DNA of 64,000 nucleotides from Palsa-295 sp963785585 (GTDB lineage: Bacteria > Acidobacteriota > Terriglobia > Acidiferrales > UBA7541): contig CAWAVW010000001.1 in NCBI GenBank assembly GCA_963785585.1, positions 186,001 through 250,000 on the forward strand, in the 5' to 3' direction. Positions within the stretch are counted from its first letter, which is position 1. Each line of letters opens with the position of its first letter. The notes beneath the pieces are model-generated. The model was given only the letters and a program-made list of their open reading frames with translations, ran no database searches and was not told the origin of the DNA. The translations under genes were made by a program, and so were the position numbers. Positions 54,581-62,787 of this stretch are shown here, piece after piece.

Positions 54581-55534
54581 CTACTTCGATTTCGCCGGCT
54601 GCTGCGCCAGCTTGTTCTTGAAATATTCATACGTGGTCTGCAAACCGTCTTCCAGCTTTACCTTCGGCTCCCAATTCAGTATCCGCTTCGCCTTGCTGAT
54701 GTCCGGGCATCGCTGCTTCGGGTCGTCCTGTGGCAGCGGGTGAAACTTGATCGGCGCGTTCGTGCCCACCAGTTTCTGCACTCGCTCGGCGAATTCTAGA
54801 ATCGTGATCTCCTGCGGATTCCCGATGTTCGTCGGCTCGTGCTCGTCCGATTCCAGCAGCCGGTAAATTCCGTCCAGCAGGTCCGAAAAGTAGCAAAAGC
54901 TGCGGGTCTGTTTTCCGTCGCCGTAAACCGTGATCGGCTCGCCCACCAGCGCCTGGTACAGAAAATTCGGCAGCGCCCGCCCGTCGTTCAAGCGCATCCG
55001 CGGCCCGTATGTATTAAAGATGCGCACGATGTGCGTATCCAGGCCGTGGTACCGGTGATACGCCATGGTCATCGCTTCGGCGTAGCGCTTCGCTTCGTCG
55101 TAAACGCCCCGCGGCCCCACCGGATTCACATGTCCCCAATAACTTTCCGGCTGCGGACTCACGTTCGGATCCCCATAACACTCCGACGTCGACGCCAGCA
55201 GGTACCGCGCCTTTTTCGCCAGCGCCAATCCCAGCGTGTTGTGCGTCCCCAGCGCGCCCACTTTCAAAGTCTGGATCGGCAGCTTCAAATAATCCGGCGG
55301 GCTTGCCGGTGACGCAAAATGCAGCACCGCATCCACCGGTCCCTGCACCTCGATGTACCGCGACGCATCCTGCAACGCGAATCGGAATTTCGGATTCGAT
55401 TTCAGATGCGCGATGTTTTCCTCGCTTCCGGTCACCAGGTTGTCCAGAACCAGCACTTCCCAGCCCCGGCTCAACATCAGCTCCGAAAGATGCGAGCCTA
55501 AGAACCCCGCTCCTCCTGTGATCACTGCTCTCAT
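54581..55534 (-). CDS. UDP-glucuronate decarboxylase-like (UDP-xylose synthase) SDR
   Basis: 317 residues. Minus-strand ATG 55534 is preferred because AAGGAG lies eight bases before; a GTG six bases upstream is too close to it. GGAGFLG (7-13), STSECYGDP (115-123) and PVGPRGVYDEAKR (138-150, with Tyr145 and Lys149) are diagnostic of UXS-type enzymes, which convert UDP-glucuronate to UDP-xylose with loss of carbon dioxide. It faces the DUF218 gene and probably supplies the cluster with UDP-xylose. Confidence 0.9.
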   Translation of the reverse strand: MRAVITGGAGFLGSHLSELMLSRGWEVLVLDNLVTGSEENIAHLKSNPKFRFALQDASRYIEVQGPVDAVLHFASPASPPDYLKLPIQTLKVGALGTHNTLGLALAKKARYLLASTSECYGDPNVSPQPESYWGHVNPVGPRGVYDEAKRYAEAMTMAYHRYHGLDTHIVRIFNTYGPRMRLNDGRALPNFLYQALVGEPITVYGDGKQTRSFCYFSDLLDGIYRLLESDEHEPTNIGNPQEITILEFAERVQKLVGTNAPIKFHPLPQDDPKQRCPDISKAKRILNWEPKVKLEDGLQTTYEYFKNKLAQQPAKSK

Positions 55535-55773
55535 GTCCACTTCTCCTTCCGGCTGATCGCCGGCCTTTCTAGCCCTGCCTGATTAGTATCGCCGATCCCG
55601 CTCGCTGGCCTGACGACGATCGGCAAATCGAACGTATTCACGGCCTGCAAGTTTTAGTACTCGCCTGAGCGGCAACGGCATTCCGGCCCGTGGAGTTCGA
55701 CGCAACGCGCAAAACCCGCGTCGGCTCTTCGCCGCTCAGCCTCGCACTTGCTTCGCTCCTTCGCCGCGCAATC

Positions 55774-56292
55774 TCACTGTGGTTTCTTCGTCTCCGCCGA
55801 GGTCGTATGATCCACCACGATTTTCCACCCATCCGCAAACTTCCGGAAATTCAGCGTGAAATATCCATACGGCGCGTCCTTTTCCCGAACCAGTTGAAAT
55901 TTTCCCACCGCATACGCGCTCTCTGCGCACTCCACATGAATTTCGAGATCCGAAAAACTCAACCTCCCCATCACGCTCCGGTCCGGATAATTCTTCTTGT
56001 AACCATCGAGCACACCCTGATAGCCGCGCGTCACTCCTCCTGCGCCCACAAATTCCAACGACTCCGATTTCCAGTACCCGCTCATAAACGCGTCCAAGTC
56101 GCCGCGATTCCACGCTTCCACCTGCGCATCCAGACTTGCTCGAATTTTCGCCTCATCGGCGCTCGTCGCTCCGGCTGCGTTTCTCTCAGCCATCCCCACA
56201 CAACACGCGATCACCAGCACCGCGGCACAAATCGCCACATTCCCTTTTCTTCGCATTTTCGTCTCCCCACACGCCACGCCCTTGTACTTCAT
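55774..56292 (-). CDS. Secreted SnoaL/DUF4440-like protein
   Basis: 172 residues from minus-strand ATG 56292, chosen for GGGGAGG six bases before; a second ATG (56256) gives a more classical signal peptide. The hydrophobic segment is about 19-36. EAKIRASLDAQVEAWNRGDLDAFMSGYW (split, about 48-75) is the nuclear-transport-factor-2-like fold start of DUF4440, and the C-terminal strand is DGWKIVVDHTT. These are small pocket-forming proteins of varied role. No operon partner. Confidence 0.78.
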   Translation of the reverse strand: MKYKGVACGETKMRRKGNVAICAAVLVIACCVGMAERNAAGATSADEAKIRASLDAQVEAWNRGDLDAFMSGYWKSESLEFVGAGGVTRGYQGVLDGYKKNYPDRSVMGRLSFSDLEIHVECAESAYAVGKFQLVREKDAPYGYFTLNFRKFADGWKIVVDHTTSAETKKPQ

Positions 56293-56427
56293 ATCCGGCC
56301 TCCCCTGCAATCCCCGCCCGCACCGCCCTGTGGCCCCTGCAAACCAGTCCCACTAGTTTCATTACCCGTGGTACGGTCGGTCCATTGTCTCCGGCGGCCC
56401 GAAATCGCAAACTAGCTCTCGACGAAC

Positions 56428-56871
56428 ATGCTAGCCGCCGCCTTCATACTCGTGTTCTCGATAGCCGCGATGATTCAGTTCGCCGTGTTCTCGTGGCGCG
56501 CGGGCCTGATGCGAGTCGCCTCGCAGCCGCTCGCCAGCCCAGCCGGTAGCGACGCCGCTCTGTCGGATAACTCATTGAATCAAAACGACTTCGATGACGT
56601 TTCCAGCATCCAGCAGATCTGCCCGGCGCTCTCGCCCTCGTCCGGGCTGAACCTCGCCCTGGTCCGCGCCTATCACAGCCTGCTGTCCGGCCTGAACTCG
56701 GCCGCCTCCGCGATCTTCCCCTCGAGCGAAGAGTGGATGGGCTGGACGCACCGCGAAATGGCTCTCTGTACTCGCTACTCGAACGTCGTCCTGTCCCAGC
56801 GCCTGCAGCGCAATCAGCGCACCGCTGACGAAGTCCGCTCCTACTACAGCCCCGGCCTGCCTCTCAATTAG
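56428..56871 (+). CDS. Small membrane-anchored protein of unknown function
   Basis: 147 residues. One helix at about 2-22, then a polar domain with three Cys (about 65, 112 and none nearby), a hydrophobic patch around 74-95 and a charged C-terminus (SQRLQRNQRTADEVRSYY). No recognisable family. Base composition matches its neighbours. Coding is supported by length and the helix at the exact N-terminus, but the ribosome site is poor. Confidence 0.5.
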   Translation: MLAAAFILVFSIAAMIQFAVFSWRAGLMRVASQPLASPAGSDAALSDNSLNQNDFDDVSSIQQICPALSPSSGLNLALVRAYHSLLSGLNSAASAIFPSSEEWMGWTHREMALCTRYSNVVLSQRLQRNQRTADEVRSYYSPGLPLN

Positions 56872-57016
56872 CCGATCCCCGGTTCTGTCCTGATTGCCAG
56901 TTACCTCATACGCTATTTCGCCTTCCCATTTTCGCCTCGCCCCTGCCGCTTTGTGGCCCAATAGTTTGGGGCGATTCCACTAACTCGTAGGTCCCTGCCT
57001 ACTTTAAGGAGGCGCC

Positions 57017-59410
57017 GTGAAGCAACGCGCCCAGATTCCATTTTTGGCAATCGTTTTGTTTGCCGCGATTGCCCAACTCGCCGCGTGCACCGGCACGCCG
57101 TCCACTTTTTACTCCGTCATTCTCACGCCCTCCGGCTCGATCTACGTCGCGCAAAATTCCACCACATCGCTTTCCGCGTCTGTCTTGAACGATTCCGCCG
57201 CGGGCGGCGTTACCTTTACCGTCTCGCCCTCCGGAGTCGGCACTCTCACCCAAAGCACGGCCACCACGGCGACCTACGTCGCTCCCGCCGTCACCGCTTC
57301 CACCCAGGTCGTCGTCACCGCCACTTCCGTGGATTATCCCAAGTCCTCTTCCTCCGTGAAGATCAACATCGAGCCACCGCCCTCGATCACCACCACATCT
57401 CTTCCTTCCGGCACGATCAACGTTTCTTACACCGGCTCGGTCGTCGGCGTGGGCGGAGTTCCGCCACTCACCTGGACCCTGGCCTCGGGCGCTCTGCCGG
57501 CTGGACTTTCGCTCGGCTCCAGCACCGATGACACCGTAAACATCGTCGGCAAACCCACCGCCAACGGAGTTTCCACCTTCACCGTCAGCCTTACCGATTC
57601 CATCGGCGAAACCGCCACCTCACAATCTCTGCAAATCGTCATCAGCACGCTCGCGATCACCACCACGTCGCCGCTGCCTCCGGCTACCTTCACCACTCCA
57701 GGCACGCCGTACAGCCAGCAATTCGCCGCAACCGGCGGCACCTCGCCCTACACCTGGACGGTCGCCAGCGGCTCCACTCTCCCCGCGGGCTTGACTCTCA
57801 GCTCCAGCGGCTTGCTCTCGGGCTCGCCCACCGCGCAGGGTAATTTTTCTTTCGGCATTACGGTCACCGATAGCGGCACGCCTGCCGCCGCCGTTACGCA
57901 GACGTTCACGCTGGTCATCGCCGGCCCGCAAAATCTCGCGCTCTTAACCGGAAATTACGCCTTCACCTTCAGCGGCAACGACGCCACCGGCTACGTCGCC
58001 GTCGCCGGCTCGTTTTCCGCCAACGGCAGCGGCCTCATCACCGCCGGCGAAGAAGATTCCAATTCCATTTCCGCCACCGCTCCCACGAATACTCCCAATC
58101 TCGTCGGCACCTACACGCTCGGCACCGACGGTCGTGGCACTATTACTTTCACCAACGCCCCCGGTGCGCCCACATACGCCTTCTCGATCGACACCACCGG
58201 CAGCCACGGTCGCCTGATCGAATTCGATTCCACCGGCACGCGCGGTTCCGGCCGCCTCGAAAAACAATCCGTCAGCACCTGCACCGTCACCAACACCTCC
58301 ACCACCTACAGCGGCACGTTCGCGTACGGCGGCTCGGGTTACGTCAGCACTCTCTCGTCCACGCAGGCGGGTCCTCTCGTGGTTGCCGGCGCCTTTACGG
58401 CCTCTGCCCCCACCGTGATTGGCGCGCAAGGCAGCATCGGCAGCGGTGAAGCCGACGCCGATCTCGCGGGCACCATCGAAACGTCGGGCGGTCCTTCCGG
58501 CAGCGGCACGTACGAATCCGGACCCGACGCAACGCACTGCATCTTCGCGTTTCAATCGGCGATCCCGACCACCACCACGTACAGCGCCTATCCCGTCTCT
58601 TCCACCGAAGCTTTTCTCGTCGAAACCGACACCGTCAGCGCCATTTCTCCCTACGTATCCACTCTCGATCTCCTCCAGCAAGTCGGCTACCCCTTCCCCA
58701 CGCAGGGCACTCTCTCCTCCGCGCTCGCCGGCGGACTCGACGGCCAATACTTGTCCGGCAATAAATACTTGCCCGAAGTCGCCATCGCCCAACTCACCCC
58801 GCAAGCGCAGGGCACGTTCGGACTTTTGCTTACCGATAATTCTGCCGGCAGCGTCAGCACCAACATGGCCACCACCAGCAACGCGTCCTCGCCATTCACC
58901 GTCAACTATTCATCCGATCAGTACGGCCGCGTCACCACCAATCTCGTCAGCCCGTATCAGCCCGTGCTCTATCTCGTCAATTCATCGAAGGCCTTCCTCA
59001 TCAGCATCAGCAACAACACCGGCTTCCCGGTCATCGGCGGCTTGCTGCAGCGCCAATCGACGCCCACCGACAACACCTTCAACGCCGCCTATCTCGACGG
59101 CGTATTCCCGTTCGGCACCGCCGCGCCGCCCAGCACCGCCGCCAATAACATCTCCGGCTTCTTCACGCTCGACGGCATCTCATCGATCACCGCCACCGAA
59201 GACGTCAGCGCCACCACCGGCAACACAACCGCGCAATCCTATGCCGGCACCTACACGGTCATCGATGAAACCTACGGCACCGGCTTCGTCGCGCCCATCA
59301 CTCCCTCCACCTTCGCCGGCGAATACGTCATCGTCTCGCCCACGAAATTCGTCATGATCACGGTCACCACCGGAGACACCAACCCCGTGCTTCTCGAAAT
59401 CGGCAACTGA
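57017..59410 (+). CDS. Secreted Ig-like-domain lipoprotein, large
   Basis: 797 residues from GTG 57017, with AAGGAGG six bases upstream. Lipobox LAAC (about 21-24) marks a lipoprotein signal. An Ig-like domain (about 27-115) and two putative-Ig (He_PIG) repeats with LPAGLSL...TVNIVGKPT and LPAGLTLSSSGLLSGSPT patterns (about 118-205 and 210-300) are followed by about 490 residues of repeated beta structure (GNYAFTFSGND, GRGTITFTN). Function unknown; probably a surface adhesin or matrix-binding protein. A small hairpin (56987-57002) precedes the ribosome site. Confidence 0.85.
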   Translation: MKQRAQIPFLAIVLFAAIAQLAACTGTPSTFYSVILTPSGSIYVAQNSTTSLSASVLNDSAAGGVTFTVSPSGVGTLTQSTATTATYVAPAVTASTQVVVTATSVDYPKSSSSVKINIEPPPSITTTSLPSGTINVSYTGSVVGVGGVPPLTWTLASGALPAGLSLGSSTDDTVNIVGKPTANGVSTFTVSLTDSIGETATSQSLQIVISTLAITTTSPLPPATFTTPGTPYSQQFAATGGTSPYTWTVASGSTLPAGLTLSSSGLLSGSPTAQGNFSFGITVTDSGTPAAAVTQTFTLVIAGPQNLALLTGNYAFTFSGNDATGYVAVAGSFSANGSGLITAGEEDSNSISATAPTNTPNLVGTYTLGTDGRGTITFTNAPGAPTYAFSIDTTGSHGRLIEFDSTGTRGSGRLEKQSVSTCTVTNTSTTYSGTFAYGGSGYVSTLSSTQAGPLVVAGAFTASAPTVIGAQGSIGSGEADADLAGTIETSGGPSGSGTYESGPDATHCIFAFQSAIPTTTTYSAYPVSSTEAFLVETDTVSAISPYVSTLDLLQQVGYPFPTQGTLSSALAGGLDGQYLSGNKYLPEVAIAQLTPQAQGTFGLLLTDNSAGSVSTNMATTSNASSPFTVNYSSDQYGRVTTNLVSPYQPVLYLVNSSKAFLISISNNTGFPVIGGLLQRQSTPTDNTFNAAYLDGVFPFGTAAPPSTAANNISGFFTLDGISSITATEDVSATTGNTTAQSYAGTYTVIDETYGTGFVAPITPSTFAGEYVIVSPTKFVMITVTTGDTNPVLLEIGN

Positions 59411-59440
59411 TCCCATTCGTTTTCGCCGCCGCAATATTTT

Positions 59441-59457
59441 TCGCCCTCGTGCATAAA
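59441..59457 (+). repeat. Direct repeat copy 1
   Basis: TCGCCCTCGTGCATAAA, repeated with one change 141 bases later (59582-59598). This copy carries CATAAA where the second has TATAAA, so only the second makes a good -10. Confidence 0.6.
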
Positions 59458-59568
59458 CCAGCTGACTTTCGGAGTGCGGCGGCTTGGCGCCGCCCCATCT
59501 CAAGCTCAACCTACCAGCGCGCCCGTCGCATGGAATCTTTCCGGCGCACTATGTCATGCCGCCTTCGT

Positions 59569-59598
59569 TTGCCCGCTCTTCTCGCCCTCGTGTATAAA
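59569..59598 (+). promoter_or_regulatory. Promoter for a probably leaderless message
   Basis: TTGCCC (59569-59574) and TATAAA (59593-59598) with an 18-base spacer. The ATG at 59606 is 7 bases after the -10, where transcription would begin, and there is no ribosome site in between. The -10 lies in the second copy of the direct repeat (59582-59598). Confidence 0.6.
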
Positions 59599-59605
59599 TA
59601 AATCC

Positions 59606-61486
59606 ATGCGCCCCCTCCGCCTCTTCGCCGTCGCCGCCGTGTTTCTCCTGATCCTTCCGGCGCTCAGCTGCGGCAATTCCAATCCTCTGCTCATCACCGG
59701 CGCTCTTCCGCCCACCGCCACGGTCGGCCTCGCCTACTCCGGCTCGCTCACCGCCTCCGCCGGTACCGGCTCTTACACCTGGGTCGTCAAAGGACTTCCT
59801 GCCGGACTTGCCGCCACCGGCACCTCTTCCGCCACTCTCACCGTTTCCGGAATGCCCACCACTCCCGGCACTTTCGAAGTCACCGCCAGCGTTGCCGACT
59901 CAAACTCGCGCGTCGATTCCTACACCAGCGGCATCGCTGTTTCCACCTCGCCCGTCCTCACCATCAATGGCTCGTTGCCTTTCACCGGCACCGTCGGCAC
60001 TCCCTACTCCGGCTCGGTGAACGCCACCGGCGGCACTCCTCCCTATTCCTGGGTCATCGACAAACTTCCGCCCGGAGTTACCCCCTCCGGCGAAAACACC
60101 CCGGTGCTTTCCGTGGCCGGCACGCCCACCACCGATGGCGGCTACAACGTCTCCATCACCCTCAGCGATTCGATCGGCTCGACCGCCAACGCCAGCCTCA
60201 CCATCGCCATCGACAACGCCTCGAGCGCCCACTCGAATGCCAACCCCGCCGCTGCATGCGCTTCGCCCATCGCACCGCGCGGCAGCGAAGCTGGCTTCAC
60301 CCAGCCTTACGCATTTCTCCTCAAAGGCGTCACCGCCAGCGGCAATCCCGTCGCATGGGCGGGCAGCTTTACTCCCAACGGATCAGGCCGCATCAGCCAG
60401 GCCGACGCCGATTCCATCTCCGCCAGCGACGGCCCGCACTCCTACCGCGTCGATCTCAACGCAAGCTCCTATTCGCTCGGCGCCGATGGCCGCGGCTGCC
60501 TCGAACTCTTTTTTAGCGGCGACAACACCTCGAGCGCTTCTCCATCGAATCATCAGCCCAACCCGATTCTCGCGAACGCCAGCTCCGCCGCGCGATTCAC
60601 GCTCGCGCCGCCGTCCTCGTCCGCACTCGACGCCATCCTTCTCGCGTTCACCATCAATCTCGCTTCGAAAACGGGAGTCATCACCGAATCCAGCGCAACG
60701 AATGCCGAATCCGCCGTCACCGGCCAAATGCGTCAGCAAACCGCAAACGATTTCTACCTCAATAATCTCTCGTCGCGTTTCGCCCTGGGATTGGATGGCT
60801 GGCTCCTCGCCGGAATTGAAAACGTCGAGCGCGTCGCTCTGGCTGGCAGTTTTTCAAACGCAGCGGGCGCGATTTCTGCGGGTGCCGCGGACCTAAACAT
60901 CGGCGGAATTCCTTCCGGCGAATTGCGCGGCGGTGTCGGCGTGCTCGCCGCTCCCGTCTCCGCCACCGGACGCGGCACGGGAACCTACGCCATCGAGACC
61001 GCCAGCGGCCCGCTCGCCTTCGATTTCGCCTACTACCGGATTGACGCTTCGAACTTCTACCTCATCTCCACCGACGCGCCGCTCCCCGGCAATTTGATCC
61101 TCAGCGGCCAGGCCGCCGCAGCCGCCGAAATTTCCACGCCGCTCAACGGCCGCTATCTGGCCGCGCTCACCGGGCTCGATCCCGATGCAGCGCAGGCACA
61201 CCTCGGCACAAATTTCGTTTATTGGGGATTCCTGCAGGCTTCCAACAGCAGCGACTCGACCACTCAAAATTTCTTCGTCAGCGAGGCCGGAAAAATCGAA
61301 ACCGCCACTTCCCTGAACATCGCCGCAACTCTCGACCCATCCGCCGGCCGCGCCACCTTCTCGAACTTCGGCGCCATCGCCCCCGTCGCCTACCTGACCG
61401 CCACCTCTGCCGAAAATTCCATCGCCGCTTTCCTCGTCGGCACAGACTCGGCAACCTCTTCCGGCATTCTCATCCGGCAGCGCTAG
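59606..61486 (+). CDS. Secreted Ig-like-domain lipoprotein, second
   Basis: 626 residues from ATG 59606. Signal peptide MRPLRLFAVAAVFLLILP with lipobox LSC (about 21-23). Two putative-Ig repeats (about 32-115 and 117-205; TGTPYSGSVNATGGTPPYSW) precede a long beta region with the same architecture as the lipoprotein encoded upstream (FLLKGVTASGNPVAWAGSF, SLGADGRGCLEL). The two are probably old paralogues. Role unknown. Confidence 0.85.
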   Translation: MRPLRLFAVAAVFLLILPALSCGNSNPLLITGALPPTATVGLAYSGSLTASAGTGSYTWVVKGLPAGLAATGTSSATLTVSGMPTTPGTFEVTASVADSNSRVDSYTSGIAVSTSPVLTINGSLPFTGTVGTPYSGSVNATGGTPPYSWVIDKLPPGVTPSGENTPVLSVAGTPTTDGGYNVSITLSDSIGSTANASLTIAIDNASSAHSNANPAAACASPIAPRGSEAGFTQPYAFLLKGVTASGNPVAWAGSFTPNGSGRISQADADSISASDGPHSYRVDLNASSYSLGADGRGCLELFFSGDNTSSASPSNHQPNPILANASSAARFTLAPPSSSALDAILLAFTINLASKTGVITESSATNAESAVTGQMRQQTANDFYLNNLSSRFALGLDGWLLAGIENVERVALAGSFSNAAGAISAGAADLNIGGIPSGELRGGVGVLAAPVSATGRGTGTYAIETASGPLAFDFAYYRIDASNFYLISTDAPLPGNLILSGQAAAAAEISTPLNGRYLAALTGLDPDAAQAHLGTNFVYWGFLQASNSSDSTTQNFFVSEAGKIETATSLNIAATLDPSAGRATFSNFGAIAPVAYLTATSAENSIAAFLVGTDSATSSGILIRQR

Positions 61487-61502
61487 CCCGCGTATCGCAA
61501 TC

Positions 61503-62501
61503 TCAGTACGCCCATCGCAGCAGCACGGCGCCCGTCGTGTATCCCGCTCCCACCGCGATCAACAGCACCAGATCGCCTTTTTGTATCCGCTTCTCTTCGA
61601 GCGCCTGCGCCAGTCCCAGCGGAATCGTTCCCGCTGTCGTGTTCCCGTACTTCTCGATGTTCACCATCACTTTCGAGTCGTCAACGCCCAGCCGCTCCTG
61701 CATCGCCCGAATAATCCGCAGATTTGCCTGATGCGGCACCACCAGCGCCAGATCCTTGCTCGTCAATCCATTCCGCTCGAGCAGCTCCACCGCCAGCTCG
61801 CTCATTCGCCGCACCGCATACTTGAAAACCTGCGCGCCTTCCTGGTGAACGTAATGCATTTTCTTCTCGACCGTCTCGCGCGTCGATGGATTCAGCGATC
61901 CGCCGCCCGGCATATACAGATTGCAGCCGCCCGATCCATCCACATCGTGCACAAAATCCACAATCCCTTCCTGGTCGCTCGTCGCCGGCTCCAGCAGCAC
62001 CGCCCCCGCGCCATCTCCAAACAAAACGCACGTGGCCCGATCCTCGTAATTCAAAATCGAGGTCATCACGTCGCTGCCGATCACCAGCACTTTCTTGTGC
62101 GTTCCCGCTCCCACGAACTGCGCGCCCACCGTCAAGGCGTACGCAAATCCCGAGCAAGCCGCCGAAAGATCGAATCCCCACGCGTTCGAGGCACCCAGCC
62201 GGTCCTGAATCAGGCATGCCGTCGAAGGAAAAAACATGTCCGGCGTCACCGTCGCCACCACGATCATTTCCACTTCGTCCGCGCTGATTCCCCGCGCCCC
62301 CAGCACTTTCTTCGCCGCTTCCGTTCCCAAATGCGAAGTCGCCACGCCCGGATCGGCGTAACGCCGCTCGATAATTCCCGTGCGCGTCCGGATCCATTCG
62401 TCATTCGTATCGACGCGCTTCTCCAAATCGAAATTCGTCACCACCCGCGGCGGCACATACCCCGCCACTCCCGTAATCTTTGCGGCGATCCGCTTACCCA
62501 T
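61503..62501 (-). CDS. fabH: Beta-ketoacyl-ACP synthase III
   Basis: 332 residues from minus-strand ATG 62501, which has GGGGAG upstream; an earlier ATG gives seven unlikely extra residues. The catalytic triad is intact: Cys116 (SAACSGFA), His257 (PHQANLR) and Asn287 (YGNTTAG), with TNDEWI...RTGI and GDGAGA also present. Condenses acetyl-CoA with malonyl-ACP to start fatty-acid synthesis. Stands alone, convergent with the lipoprotein gene, not within a fab operon. Confidence 0.95.
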   Translation of the reverse strand: MGKRIAAKITGVAGYVPPRVVTNFDLEKRVDTNDEWIRTRTGIIERRYADPGVATSHLGTEAAKKVLGARGISADEVEMIVVATVTPDMFFPSTACLIQDRLGASNAWGFDLSAACSGFAYALTVGAQFVGAGTHKKVLVIGSDVMTSILNYEDRATCVLFGDGAGAVLLEPATSDQEGIVDFVHDVDGSGGCNLYMPGGGSLNPSTRETVEKKMHYVHQEGAQVFKYAVRRMSELAVELLERNGLTSKDLALVVPHQANLRIIRAMQERLGVDDSKVMVNIEKYGNTTAGTIPLGLAQALEEKRIQKGDLVLLIAVGAGYTTGAVLLRWAY

Positions 62502-62787
62502 TCCGCTCTCCCCGAATTTCACTGGCGCGCCTCACAGCCCCTCGCCTGCGCGATCAGCCGCTTGCGCGCCAAAACTCCAGCACGCGATTGTATGCAATCG
62601 CCGCTCAGCGTCGCAAGCTCTCTCCGTTCTTCGCCGCTTCCACACTCGCCAATTCGCCTTGCCCGATTCCGCACTTCCTGCCATGATTTCCGCATCCCGG
62701 CGCTCGGATTTGTTTTTTCCTATCGCCCCTCGGAAGGCTGCGAAAATTTCTCGCCGGGCAAATTTGCGATCGAGAGGCTCTTCGTCG

